DNA of 64,000 nt from Larix kaempferi (taxonomy: Eukaryota > Streptophyta > Pinopsida > Pinales > Pinaceae): assembly GCA_027924585.1 (NCBI GenBank), contig BSBM01000200.1:2666001-2730000 (forward strand). The letters are read 5' to 3'. Each line of letters starts with the position of its first letter. Within the stretch, counting starts at the first letter, position 1. The translations under genes and the position numbers were made by a program. Positions 12,231 to 26,099 of the stretch are shown here, piece after piece. The notes beneath the pieces are model-generated. The model was given only the letters and a program-made list of their open reading frames with translations. It had not been told where the DNA came from and did not search any database.

Positions 12231-14305
12231 CGAGTTTTTAGAAAATGTGTTTTATTTCATAAATGGAATCTACAAAGTATGCACATTCTACGTCATAACG
12301 AATTTCTATAGTTTGCGCATGCGTCCGGAAATAAGAAAAGCTTACTTCCCCCGTTTTTTAAAATCACAGCTTCTAGAAGGTTTACATGATTTCTGAAAAA
12401 AATGAGTTTTTAGAAAATGTGTTTTATTTAAAAAATGGAATCAACAAAGTATGCACATTCTACGTCATAACGATTTTCTATAGTTTGCGCATGCGTTTGG
12501 AAATAAGAAAAGCTTACTTCCCCCGTTTTTTAAAATCACAGCTTCTAGAAGGTTTAGATGATTTCTTAAAAAACACGAGTTTTTAGAAAATGTGTTTTAT
12601 TTCATAAATAGAATCAACAAAGTATGCACATTCTACGTCATAACGACTTTCTATAGTTTGCGCATGCGTCCGGAAATAAGAAAAGCTTACTTCCTCCGTT
12701 TTTTAAAATCACAGCTTCTAGAAGGTTTCCATGATTTCGTAAAAAACACGAGTTTTCTGAAAATGTGTTTTATTTCATAAATAGAATCAACAAAGTATGC
12801 ACATTCTACGTCATAACGAATTTCTATAGTTTGCGCATGCGTCCGGAAATAAGAAAAGCTTACTTCCACCGTTTTTCAAAATCACAGCTTCTAGAAGGTT
12901 TACATGATTTCGTAAAAAACAGGAGTTTTTAGAAAATGTGTTTTATTTCATAAATGGAATGTAAAAAGTATGCACATTCTACGTCATAACGACTTTCTAT
13001 AGTTTGCGCATGCGTCCGGAAATAAGAAAAGCTTACTTCACCCGTTTTTTAAAATCACAGCTTCTAAAAGGTTTACCTGATTTCTTAAAAAACACGAGTT
13101 TTTAGAAAATGTGTTTTATTTCATAAATGGAATCTACAAAGTATGCACATTCTACGTCATAACGAATTTCTATAGTTTGCGCTTGCGTCCGGAAATAAGA
13201 AAAGCTTACTTCCCCCGTTTTTAAAATCACAGCTTCTAGAAGGTTTACATGATTTCTTAAAAAACACGAGTTTTTAGAAAATGTGTTTTATTTCATAAAT
13301 GGAATCAACAAAGTATGCACATTCTACGTCATAACGACTTTCTATAGTTTGTGCATGAGTCCAGAAATAAGAAAAGCTTACTTCCCCCGTTTTTTAAAAT
13401 CACAGCTTCTGGAAGGTTTACATGATTTCTTAAAAAAAAAGAGTTTTTAGAAAATGTGTTTTATTTCATAAATGGAATAAACAAAGTATGCACATTCTAC
13501 GTGATAACGACTTTCTATAGTTTGCGCATGCGTCTGGAAATAAGAAAAGCTTACTTCCCCCGTTTTTTAAAATCACAGCTTCTAGAAGGTTTACATGATT
13601 TCTTAAAAAACACGTGTTTTTAGAAAATGTGTTTTATTTCATAAATGGAATCAACAAAGTATGCACATTCTACGTCATAACGACTTTCTATAGTTTGCGC
13701 ATTCGTCCGGAAATAAGAAAAGCTTACTTCCACCGTTTTTTAAAATCACAGCTTCTAGAAGGTTTAAATGATTTCGTTAAAAACACGAGTTTTTAGAAAA
13801 TGTGTTTTATTTCATAAATGTAATCAACAAAGTATGCACATTCTACGTCATAACGACTTTCTATAGTTTGCGCATGCGTCTGGAAATAAGAAAAGCTTAC
13901 TTCCCCCGTTTTTTAAAATCACAGCTTCTAGAAGGTTTATATGATTTCTTAAAAAACACGAGTTTTTAGAAAATGTGTTTTATTTCATAAATGGAATCAA
14001 CAAAGTATGCACATTCTACGTCATAACGACTTTCTATAGTTTGCGCATGAGTCCGGAAATAAGAAAAGCTTACTTCCCCCGTTTTTTAAAATCACAGCTT
14101 CTGGAAGGTTTACATGATTTCTTAAAAAACACGAGTTTTTAGAAAATGTGTTTTATTTCATAAATGGAATCAACAAAGTATGCACATTCTACGTCATAAC
14201 GACTTTCTATAGTTTGCGCATGCGTCCGGAAATAAGAAAAGCTTACTTCCACCGTTTTTTAAAATCACAGCTTCTAGAAGGTTTACATGATTTCGTAAAA
14301 AACAA
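12231..14305. repeat. Mosaic satellite segment joining several HOR types
   Basis: This stretch changes parent block several times. Near 12.39 kb it has a private GATTTCTGAAAAAAATGAG variant. At about 12.96 kb it carries a GGAATGTAAAAAG monomer otherwise seen at about 26.05 kb. From 13.04 to 13.45 kb it follows the D-type order (TTCACCCG, GCGCTTGCG, GTGCATGAGTCCAG). From 13.61 to about 14.4 kb it follows 3.74-4.53 kb at a constant offset of 9,875 bp. This is the pattern expected from repeated unequal exchange between HOR types. Confidence 0.75.
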
Positions 14306-17300
14306 GAGTTTTTAGAAAATGTGTTTTATTTCATAAATGGAACCTACAAAGTATGCACATTCTACGTCATAACGAATTTCTATAGTTTGCGTGTGCGTCC
14401 GGAAATAAGAAAAGCTTATTTCCCCCGTTTTTTAAAATTACAGCTTTTAGAAGGTTTACATGATTTCTTAAAAAACACGTGTTTTTAGAAAATGTGTTTT
14501 ACTTCATAAATGGAATCAACAAAGTATGCACATTCTACGTCATAACGACTTTCTAAGTTTGCGCATTCGTCCGGAAATAAGAAAAGCTTACTTCCACCGT
14601 TTTTTAAAATCACAGCTTCTAGAAGGTTTACATGATTTCGTAAAAAACACGAGTTTTTAGAAAATGTGTTTTATTTCATAAATGGAATCTACAAAGTATG
14701 CACATTCTACCTCATAACGAATTTCTATAGTTTGCGCATGCGTCCGGAAATAAGAAAAGCTTACTTCCCCCGTTTTTTAAAATCACAGCTTCTAGAAGGT
14801 TTACATGATTTCTTAAAAAACACGAGTTTTTAGAAAATGTGTTTTATTTCATAAATGGAATCAACAAAGTATGCACATTCTACGTCATAACGACTTTCTA
14901 TAGTTTGCGCATGCGTTTGGAAATAAGAAACGCTTACTTCCCCCATTTTTTTAAATCACAGCTTCTAGAAGGTTTACATGATTTCGTAAAAAACACGAGT
15001 TTTTACAAAATGTGTTTTATTTCATAAATGTTATCAACAAAGTATGCACATTCTACGTCATAACGACTTTCTATAGTTTGCGCATGCGTCCGGAAATTGG
15101 AAAAGCTTACTTCCCCTGTTTTTTAAAATCACAGCTTCTAGAAGGTTTACATGATTTCGTAAAAAACACGAGTTTTTAGAAAATGTGTTTTATTTCATAA
15201 ATGGAATCAACAAAGTATGCACATTCTACGTCATAACGAATTTCTATAGTTTGCGCATTCGTCCGGAAATAAGAAAAGCTTACTTCCACCGTTTTTTTAA
15301 ATCACAACTTCTAGAAGGTTTACATGATTTCGTAAAAAACACGAGTTTTTAGAAAATGATTTTTATTTGATAAATGGAATCTACAAAGTATGCACATTCT
15401 ACGTCATAACGAATTTCTATAGTTTGCGCATGCGTCCGGAAATAAGAAAAGCTTACTTCCCCCGTTTTTTAAAATCACAGCTTCTAGAAGGTTTACATGA
15501 TTTCGTAAAAAACATGAGTTTTTAGAAAATGTGTTTTATTTCATAAATGGAATCAACAAAGTATGCATATTCTACGTCATAACGACTTTCTATAGTTTGC
15601 ACATGCGTTTGGAAATAAGAAAAGCTTACTTCCCCCGTTTTTTAAAATCACAGCTTCTAGAAGGTTTACATGATTTCCTAAAAAACACGAGTTTTTGGAA
15701 AATGTGTTTTATTTCATAAATAGAATCAACAAAGTATGCACATTCTACGTCATAACGACTTTCTATAGTTTGCGCATGCGTCCGGAAATAATAAAAGCTT
15801 ACTTCCACCGTTTTTTAAAATCACAGCTTCTAGAAGGTTTACATGATTTATTAAAAAACATGAGTTTTTAGAAAATGTTTTTAATTTCATAAATGGAATC
15901 TATAAAGTATGCACATTCTACGTCATAACGAATTTCTATAGTTTGCGCATGCGTCCGGAAATAAGAAAAGCTTACTTCCCCCATTTTTTAAAATCACAGC
16001 TTCTAGAAGGTTTACATGATTTCGTAAAAAACATGAGTTTTTAGAAAATGTGTTTTATTTCATAAATGGAATCAACAAAGTATGCACATTCTACGTCATA
16101 ACGACTTTCTATAGTTTGCGCATGCGTTTGGAAATAAGAAAAGCTTACTTCACCCGTTTTTTAAAATCACAGCTTCTAAAAGGTTTACCTGATTTCTTAA
16201 AAAACACGAGTTTTTAGAAAATGTGTTTTATTTCATAAATGGAATCTACAAAGTATGCACATTCTACGTCATAACGAATTTCTATAGTTTGCGCTTGCGT
16301 CCGGAAATAAGAAAAGCTTACTTCCCCCGTTTTTAAAATCACAGCTTCTAGAAGGTTTACATGATTTCTTAAAAAACACGAGTTTTTAGAAAATGTGTTT
16401 TATTTCATAAATGGAATCAACAAAGTATGCACATTCTACGTCATAATGACTTTCTATAGTTTGTGCATGAGTCCAGAAATAAGAAAAGCTTACTTCCCCC
16501 ATTTTTTAAAATCACAGCTTCTAGAAGGTTTACATGATTTCGTAAAAAACACGAGTTTTTAGAAAATGTTTTTTATTTCATAAATGGAATCTACAAAGTA
16601 TGCACATTCTACGTCATAACGAATTTCTATAGTTTGCGCATGCGTCCGGAAATAAGAAAAGCTTACTTCCCCCGTTTTTTAAAATCACAGCTTCTAGAAG
16701 GTTTACATGATTTCGTAAAAAACATGAGTTTTTAGAAAATGTGTTTTATTTCATAAATGGAATCAACAAAGTATGCATATTCTACGTCATAACGACTTTC
16801 TATAGTTTGCGCATGCGTTTGGAAATAAGAAAAGCTTACTTCCCCCGTTTTTAAAAATCACAGCTTCTAGAAGGTTTACATGATTTCTTAAAAAACACGA
16901 GTTTTTGGAAAATGTGTTTTATTTCATAAATAGAATCAACAAAGTATGCACATTCTACGTCATAACGACTTTCTATAGTTTGCGCATATGTCCGGAAATA
17001 ATAAAAGCTTACTTCCACCGTTTTTTAAAATCACAGCTTCTAGAAGGTTTACATGATTTATTAAAAAACATGAGTTTTTAGAAAATGTTTTTAATTTCAT
17101 AAATGGAATCAACAAAGTATGCACATTCTACGTCATAACGAATTTCTATAGTTTGCGCATGCGTCCGGAAATAAGAAAAGCTTACTTCCCCCATTTTTTA
17201 AAATCACAGCTTCTAGAAGGTTTACATGATTTCGTAAAAAACATGAGTTTTTAGAAAATGTGTTTTATTTCATAAATGGAATCAACAAAGTATGCACATT

Positions 17301-17590
17301 CTACGTCATAACGACTTTCTATAGTTTGCGCATGCGTCCGGAAATAAGAAAAGCTTACTTCCCCCGTTTTTTAAAATCACAGCTTTTAGAAGGTTTACAT
17401 GATTTCTTAAAAAACACGAGTTTTTAGAAAATGTATTTTATTTCATAAATGGAATCTACAAAGTATGCACATTCTACGTCATAACGAATTTCTATAGTTT
17501 GCGCATTCGTCCGGAAATAAGAAAAGCTTACTTCCACCGTTTTTTAAAATCACAGCTTCTAGAAGGTTTACATGATTTCGTAAAAAACAC
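14306..17590. repeat. HOR copy C1, 19 monomers, 3,285 bp
   Basis: First of three consecutive copies. Ordered diagnostic variants include TTATTTCCCCCG (about 14,417), a two-base-short CTTTCTAAGTTTGCG, CTACCTCATAACG, AAGAAACGCTTAC, TTTTTACAAAATG, GGAAATTGGAAAAG, TATTTGATAAATGG, GCATATTC with TTTTTGGAAAATG, TTCACCCG, GCGCTTGCG (16,287) and GTGCATGAGTCCAG. Small private differences from C2 and C3 include GCGTGTGCGTCC near 14,390 and an A-containing ATGATTTTTATTTG near 15,357. Confidence 0.93.
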
Positions 17591-20500
17591 GAGTTTTTAG
17601 AAAATGTGTTTTATTTCATAAATGGAACCTACAAAGTATGCACATTCTACGTCATAACGACTTTCTATAGTTTGCGCATGCGTCCGGAAATAAGAAAAGC
17701 TTATTTCCCCCGTTTTTTAAAATTACAGCTTTTAGAAGGTTTACACGATTTCTTAAAAAACACGTGTTTTTAGAAAATGTGTTTTACTTCATAAATGGAA
17801 TCAACAAAGTATGCACATTCTACGTCATAACGACTTTCTAAGTTTGCGCATTCGTCCGGAAATAAGAAAAGCTTACTTCCACCGTTTTTTAAAATCACAG
17901 CTTCTAGAAGGTTTACATGATTTCGTAAAAAACACGAGTTTTTAGAAAATGTGTTTTATTTCATAAATGGAATCTACAAAGTATGCACATTCTACCTCAT
18001 AACGAATTTCTATAGTTTGCGCATGCGTCCGGAAATAAGAAAAGCTTACTTCCCCCGTTTTTTAAAATCACAGCTTCTAGAAGGTTTACATGATTTCTTA
18101 AAAAACACGAGTTTTTAGAAAATGTGTTTTATTTCATAAATGGAATCAACAAAGTATGCACATTCTACGTCATAACGACTTTCTATAGTTTGCGCATGCG
18201 TTTGGAAATAAGAAACGCTTACTTCCCCCATTTTTTTAAATCACAGCTTCTAGAAGGTTTACATGATTTCGTAAAAAACACGAGTTTTTACAAAATGTGT
18301 TTTATTTCATAAATGTTATCAACAAAGTATGCACATTCTACGTCATAACGACTTTCTATAGTTTGCGCATGCGTCCGGAAATTGGAAAAGCTTACTTCCC
18401 CTGTTTTTTAAAATCACAGCTTCTAGAAGGTTTACATGATTTCGTAAAAAACACGAGTTTTTAGAAAATGTGTTTTATTTCATAAATGGAATCAACAAAG
18501 TATGCACATTCTACGTCATAACGAATTTCTATAGTTTGCGCATTCGTCCGGAAATAAGAAAAGCTTACTTCCACCGTTTTTTTAAATCACAACTTCTAGA
18601 AGGTTTACATGATTTCGTAAAAAACACGAGTTTTTAGAAAATGTTTTTTATTTGATAAATGGAATCTACAAAGTATGCACATTCTACGTCATAACGAATT
18701 TCTATAGTTTGCGCATGCGTCCGGAAATAAGAAAAGCTTACTTCCCCCGTTTTTTAAAATCACAGCTTCTAGAAGGTTTACATGATTTCGTAAAAAACAT
18801 GAGTTTTTAGAAAATGTGTTTTATTTCATAAATGGAATCAACAAAGTATGCATATTCTACGTCATAACGACTTTCTATAGTTTGCACATGCGTTTGGAAA
18901 TAAGAAAAGCTTACTTCCCCCGTTTTTTAAAATCACAGCTTCTAGAAGGTTTACATGATTTCCTAAAAAACACGAGTTTTTGGAAAATGTGTTTTATTTC
19001 ATAAATAGAATCAACAAAGTATGCACATTCTACGTCATAACGACTTTCTATAGTTTGCGCATGCGTCCGGAAATAATAAAAGCTTACTTCCACCGTTTTT
19101 TAAAATCACAGCTTCTAGAAGGTTTACATGATTTATTAAAAAACATGAGTTTTTAGAAAATGTTTTTAATTTCATAAATGGAATCTACAAAGTATGCACA
19201 TTCTACGTCATAACGAATTTCTATAGTTTGCGCATGCGTCCGGAAATAAGAAAAGCTTACTTCCCCCATTTTTTAAAATCACAGCTTCTAGAAGGTTTAC
19301 ATGATTTCGTAAAAAACATGAGTTTTTAGAAAATGTGTTTTATTTCATAAATGGAATCAACAAAGTATGCACATTCTACGTCATAACGACTTTCTATAGT
19401 TTGCGCATGCGTTTGGAAATAAGAAAAGCTTACTTCACCCGTTTTTTAAAATCACAGCTTCTAAAAGGTTTACCTGATTTCTTAAAAAACACGAGTTTTT
19501 AGAAAATGTGTTTTATTTCATAAATGGAATCTACAAAGTATGCACATTCTACGTCATAACGAATTTCTATAGTTTGCGCTTGCGTCCGGAAATAAGAAAA
19601 GCTTACTTCCCCCGTTTTTAAAATCACAGCTTCTAGAAGGTTTACATGATTTCTTAAAAAACACGAGTTTTTAGAAAATGTGTTTTATTTCATAAATGGA
19701 ATCAACAAAGTATGCACATTCTACGTCATAATGACTTTCTATAGTTTGTGCATGAGTCCAGAAATAAGAAAAGCTTACTTCCCCCATTTTTTAAAATCAC
19801 AGCTTCTAGAAGGTTTACATGATTTCGTAAAAAACACGAGTTTTTAGAAAATGTTTTTTATTTCATAAATGGAATCTACAAAGTATGCACATTCTACGTC
19901 ATAACGAATTTCTATAGTTTGCGCATGCGTCCGGAAATAAGAAAAGCTTACTTCCCCCGTTTTTTAAAATCACAGCTTCTAGAAGGTTTACATGATTTCG
20001 TAAAAAACATGAGTTTTTAGAAAATGTGTTTTATTTCATAAATGGAATCAACAAAGTATGCATATTCTACGTCATAACGACTTTCTATAGTTTGCGCATG
20101 CGTTTGGAAATAAGAAAAGCTTACTTCCCCCGTTTTTAAAAATCACAGCTTCTAGAAGGTTTACATGATTTCTTAAAAAACACGAGTTTTTGGAAAATGT
20201 GTTTTATTTCATAAATAGAATCAACAAAGTATGCACATTCTACGTCATAACGACTTTCTATAGTTTGCGCATATGTCCGGAAATAATAAAAGCTTACTTC
20301 CACCGTTTTTTAAAATCACAGCTTCTAGAAGGTTTACATGATTTATTAAAAAACATGAGTTTTTAGAAAATGTTTTTAATTTCATAAATGGAATCAACAA
20401 AGTATGCACATTCTACGTCATAACGAATTTCTATAGTTTGCGCATGCGTCCGGAAATAAGAAAAGCTTACTTCCCCCATTTTTTAAAATCACAGCTTCTA

Positions 20501-20875
20501 GAAGGTTTACATGATTTCGTAAAAAACATGAGTTTTTAGAAAATGTGTTTTATTTCATAAATGGAATCAACAAAGTATGCACATTCTACGTCATAACGAC
20601 TTTCTATAGTTTGCGCATGCGTCCGGAAATAAGAAAAGCTTACTTCCCCCGTTTTTTAAAATCACAGCTTCTAGAAGGTTTACATGATTTCTTAAAAAAC
20701 ACGAGTTTTTAGAAAATGTATTTTATTTCATAAATGGAATCTACAAAGTATGCACATTCTACGTCATAACGAATTTCTATAGTTTGCGCATTCGTCCGGA
20801 AATAAGAAAAGCTTACTTCCACCGTTTTTTAAAATCACAGCTTCTAGAAGGTTTACATGATTTCGTAAAAAACAC
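17591..20875. repeat. HOR copy C2, 19 monomers, 3,285 bp
   Basis: Every marker of C1 recurs exactly 3,285 bp downstream (for example GCGCTTGCG at 19,572), with only isolated substitutions. It is flanked directly by C1 and C3 without spacer, so the 3,285-bp unit itself is tandemly amplified. Confidence 0.95.
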
Positions 20876-23800
20876 GAGTTTTTAGAAAATGTGTTTTATT
20901 TCATAAATGGAACCTACAAAGTATGCACATTCTACGTCATAACGACTTTCTATAGTTTGCGCATGCGTCCGGAAATAAGAAAAGCTTATTTCCCCCGTTT
21001 TTTAAAATTACAGCTTTTAGAAGGTTTACACGATTTCTTAAAAAACACGTGTTTTTAGAAAATGTGTTTTACTTCATAAATGGAATCAACAAAGTATGCA
21101 CATTCTACGTCATAACGACTTTCTAAGTTTGCGCATTCGTCCGGAAATAAGAAAAGCTTACTTCCACCGTTTTTTAAAATCACAGCTTCTAGAAGGTTTA
21201 CATGATTTCGTAAAAAACACGAGTTTTTAGAAAATGTGTTTTATTTCATAAATGGAATCTACAAAGTATGCACATTCTACCTCATAACGAATTTCTATAG
21301 TTTGCGCATGCGTCCGGAAATAAGAAAAGCTTACTTCCCCCGTTTTTTAAAATCACAGCTTCTAGAAGGTTTACATGATTTCTTAAAAAACACGAGTTTT
21401 TAGAAAATGTGTTTTATTTCATAAATGGAATCAACAAAGTATGCACATTCTACGTCATAACGACTTTCTATAGTTTGCGCATGCGTTTGGAAATAAGAAA
21501 CGCTTACTTCCCCCATTTTTTTAAATCACAGCTTCTAGAAGGTTTACATGATTTCGTAAAAAACACGAGTTTTTACAAAATGTGTTTTATTTCATAAATG
21601 GAATCAACAAAGTATGCACATTCTACGTCATAACGACTTTCTATAGTTTGCGCATGCGTCCGGAAATTGGAAAAGCTTACTTCCCCTGTTTTTTAAAATC
21701 ACAGCTTCTAGAAGGTTTACATGATTTCGTAAAAAACACGAGTTTTTAGAAAATGTGTTTTATTTCATAAATGGAATCAACAAAGTATGCACATTCTACG
21801 TCATAACGAATTTCTATAGTTTGCGCATTCGTCCGGAAATAAGAAAAGCTTACTTCCACCGTTTTTTTAAATCACAACTTCTAGAAGGTTTACATGATTT
21901 CGTAAAAAACACGAGTTTTTAGAAAATGTTTTTTATTTGATAAATGGAATCTACAAAGTATGCACATTCTACGTCATAACGAATTTCTATAGTTTGCGCA
22001 TGCGTCCGGAAATAAGAAAAGCTTACTTCCCCCGTTTTTTAAAATCACAGCTTCTAGAAGGTTTACATGATTTCGTAAAAAACATGAGTTTTTAGAAAAT
22101 GTGTTTTATTTCATAAATGGAATCAACAAAGTATGCATATTCTACGTCATAACGACTTTCTATAGTTTGCACATGCGTTTGGAAATAAGAAAAGCTTACT
22201 TCCCCCGTTTTTTAAAATCACAGCTTCTAGAAGGTTTACATGATTTCCTAAAAAACACGAGTTTTTGGAAAATGTGTTTTATTTCATAAATAGAATCAAC
22301 AAAGTATGCACATTCTACGTCATAACGACTTTCTATAGTTTGCGCATGCGTCCGGAAATAATAAAAGCTTACTTCCACCGTTTTTTAAAATCACAGCTTC
22401 TAGAAGGTTTACATGATTTATTAAAAAACATGAGTTTTTAGAAAATGTTTTTAATTTCATAAATGGAATCTACAAAGTATGCACATTCTACGTCATAACG
22501 AATTTCTATAGTTTGCGCATGCGTCCGGAAATAAGAAAAGCTTACTTCCCCCATTTTTTAAAATCACAGCTTCTAGAAGGTTTACATGATTTCGTAAAAA
22601 ACATGAGTTTTTAGAAAATGTGTTTTATTTCATAAATGGAATCAACAAAGTATGCACATTCTACGTCATAACGACTTTCTATAGTTTGCGCATGCGTTTG
22701 GAAATAAGAAAAGCTTACTTCACCCGTTTTTTAAAATCACAGCTTCTAAAAGGTTTACCTGATTTCTTAAAAAACACGAGTTTTTAGAAAATGTGTTTTA
22801 TTTCATAAATGGAATCTACAAAGTATGCACATTCTACGTCATAACGAATTTCTATAGTTTGCGCTTGCGTCCGGAAATAAGAAAAGCTTACTTCCCCCGT
22901 TTTTAAAATCACAGCTTCTAGAAGGTTTACATGATTTCTTAAAAAACACGAGTTTTTAGAAAATGTGTTTTATTTCATAAATGGAATCAACAAAGTATGC
23001 ACATTCTACGTCATAACGACTTTCTATAGTTTGTGCATGAGTCCAGAAATAAGAAAAGCTTACTTCCCCCGTTTTTTAAAATCACAGCTTCTAGAAGGTT
23101 TACATGATTTCGTAAAAAACACGAGTTTTTAGAAAATGTTTTTTATTTCATAAATGGAATCTACAAAGTATGCACATTCTACGTCATAACGAATTTCTAT
23201 AGTTTGCGCATGCGTCCGGAAATAAGAAAAGCTTACTTCCCCCGTTTTTTAAAATCACAGCTTCTAGAAGGTTTACATGATTTCGTAAAAAACATGAGTT
23301 TTTAGAAAATGTGTTTTATTTCATAAATGGAATCAACAAAGTATGCATATTCTATGTCATAACGACTTTCTATAGTTTGCGCATGCGTTTGGAAATAAGA
23401 AAAGCTTACTTCCCCCGTTTTTAAAAATCACAGCTTCTAGAAGGTTTACATGATTTCTTAAAAAACACGAGTTTTTGGAAAATGTGTTTTATTTCATAAA
23501 TAGAATCAACAAAGTATGCACATTCTACGTCATAACGACTTTCTATAGTTTGCGCATGCGTCCGGAAATAATAAAAGCTTACTTCCACCGTTTTTTAAAA
23601 TCACAGCTTCTAGAAGGTTTACATGATTTATTAAAAAACATGAGTTTTTAGAAAATGTTTTTAATTTCATAAATGGAATCAACAAAGTATGCACATTCTA
23701 CGTCATAATGAATTTCTATAGTTTGCGCATGCGTCCGGAAATAAGAAAAGCTTACTTCCCCCATTTTTTAAAATCACAGCTTCTAGAAGGTTTACATGAT

Positions 23801-23945
23801 TTCGTAAAAAACATGAGTTTTTAGAAAATGTGTTTTATTTCATAAATGGAATCAACAAAGTATGCACATTCTACGTCATAACGACTTTCTATAGTTTGCG
23901 CATGCGTCCGGAAATAAGAAAAGCTTACTTCCCCCGTTTTTTAAA
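20876..23945. repeat. HOR copy C3, partial
   Basis: It follows C2 at an offset of 3,285 bp (GCGCTTGCG at 22,857) up to about 23,945. There, inside a monomer, the AATCACAGCTTC expected from C2 becomes AATCACAACTTC and the sequence jumps back to the C phase found near 21,890 (TATTTGATAAATGG). The last monomer or two of the 19 are therefore missing. The breakpoint suggests an exchange between C copies out of register. Confidence 0.9.
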
Positions 23946-26099
23946 ATCACAACTTCTAGAAGGTTTACATGATTTCGTAAAAAACACGAGTTTTTAGAAA
24001 ATGTTTTTTATTTGATAAATGGAATCTACAAAGTATGCACATTCTACGTCATAACGAATTTCTATAGTTTGCGCATGCGTCCGGAAATAAGAAAAGCTTA
24101 CTTCCCCCGTTTTTTAAAATCACAGCTTCTAGAAGGTTTACATGATTTCGTAAAAAACATGAGTTTTTAGAAAATGTGTTTTATTTCATAAATGGAATCA
24201 ACAAAGTATGCATATTCTACGTCATAACGACTTTCTATAGTTTGCGCATGCGTTTGGAAATAAGAAAAGCTTACTTCCCCCGTTTTTTAAAATCACAGCT
24301 TCTAGAAGGTTTACATGATTTCTTAAAAAACACGAGTTTTTGGAAAATGTGTTTTATTTCATAAATAGAATCAACAAAGTATGCACATTCTACGTGATAA
24401 CGACTTTCTATAGTTTGCGCATGTGTCCGGAAATAATAAAAGCTTACTTCCACCATTTTTTAAAATCACAGCTTCTAGAAGGTTTACATGATTTATTAAA
24501 AAACACGAGTTTTTATAAAATGTTTTTAATTTCATAAATGGAATCTACAAAGTATGCACATTCTACATCATAACGAATTTCTATAGTTTGCGCATGCGTC
24601 CGGAAATAAGAAAAGCTTACTTCCCCCATTTTTTAAAATCACAGCTTCTAGAATGTTTACATGATTTCGTAAAAAACATGAGTTTTTAGAAAATGTGTTT
24701 TATTTCATAAATGGAATCAACAAAGTATGCACATTCTACGTCATAACGACTTTCTATAGTTTGCGCATGCGTTTGGAAATAAGAAAAGCTTACTTCCCCC
24801 GTTTTTTAAAATCACAGGTTCTCGAAGGTTTACATGATTTCTTAAAAAACACGAGTTTTTAGAAAATGTGTTTTATTTCATAAATGGAATCAACAAAGTA
24901 TGCACATTCTACGTCATAACGACTTTCTATAGTTTGCGCATGCGTTTGGAAATAAGAAAAGCTTACTTCCTCCGTTTTTTAAAATCACAGCTTCTAGAAG
25001 GTTTACATGATTTCTTAAAAAACACGAGTTTTTAGAAAATGTGTTTTATTTCATAAATGGAATCAACAAAGTATGCACATTCTACGTCATAATGATTTTC
25101 TATAGTTTGCGCATGCGTCCGGAAGTAAGAAAATATTACTTCCACCGTTTTTTAAAATCACAGCTTCTAGAAGTTTTACATGATTTATTAAAAAACACGA
25201 GTTTTTAGAAAATGTGTTTTATTTCATAAATGGAATCAACAAAGTATGCACATTCTACGTCATAACGATTTTCTATAGTTTGCGCATGCGTCCGGAAATA
25301 AGAAAAGATTACTTCCACCGTTTTCTAAAATCACAACTTCTAGAAGGTTTACATGATTTCTTAAAAAACACGAGTTTTTAGAAAATGTGTTTTATTTCAT
25401 AAATGGAATCTACAAAGTATGCACATTCTACGTCATAACGAATTTCTATAGTTTGCGCATGCGTTTGGAAATATGAAAAGCTTACTTCCATGGTTTTTTA
25501 AAATCACAGCTTCTAGAAGGTTTACATGATTTCTTAAAAAACACGAGTTTTTAGAAATTGTGTTTTATTTCATAAATGGAATCAACAAAGTATGCACATT
25601 CTACGTCATAACGATTTTCTATAGTTTGCGCATGCGTCCGAAAATAAGAAAAGATTACTTCCACCGTTTTTTAAAATCACAACTTCTAGAAGGTTTTCAT
25701 GATTTCTTAAAAAACATGAGTTTTTAGAAAATGTGTTTTATTTCATAAATGGAATCTACAAAGTATGCACATTCTACGTCATAACGACTTTCTATAGTTT
25801 GCGCATGCGTCCGGAAATAAGAAAAGTTACTTCCACACGAGTTTTTAGAAAATGTGTTTTATTTCATAAATGGAATCAACAAAGTATGCACATTCTACGT
25901 CATAACGACTTTCTTTAGTTTGCGGATGCGTCCGGAAATAAGAAAAGCTTACTTCCACCGTTTTTCAAAATCACAGCTTCTAGAAGGTTTACATGATTTC
26001 GTAAAAAACAGGAGTTTTTAGAAAATGTGTTTTATTTCATAAATGGAATGTAAAAAGTATGCACATTCTACGTCATAACGACTTTCTATAGTTTGCGCA
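23946..26099. repeat. Mosaic segment: C-type start, then a third copy of the 7.4-9.1-kb type
   Basis: It begins with C-type monomers. From about 24.3 kb it follows the 10.7-12.1-kb block (offset 13,607 bp, becoming 13,780 bp, i.e. one extra monomer here). It includes AGAATGTTTACATG, GGTTCTCGAAGG, GGAAGTAAGAAAATATTAC and a short monomer, and then GGAATGTAAAAAG, as at 12.96 kb. Private changes are ACGTGATAACG (about 24,391) and AGAAATTGTG (about 25,554). Confidence 0.8.
25718..25838. repeat. Short monomer, 121 bp, 25.7-kb copy
   Basis: It has the deletion junction and lost HindIII base of the 8.9-12.0-kb copies but the standard GCGCATGCGTCC core instead of GCGCATCCGTCC. It may represent the form before that substitution. 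Confidence 0.95.
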
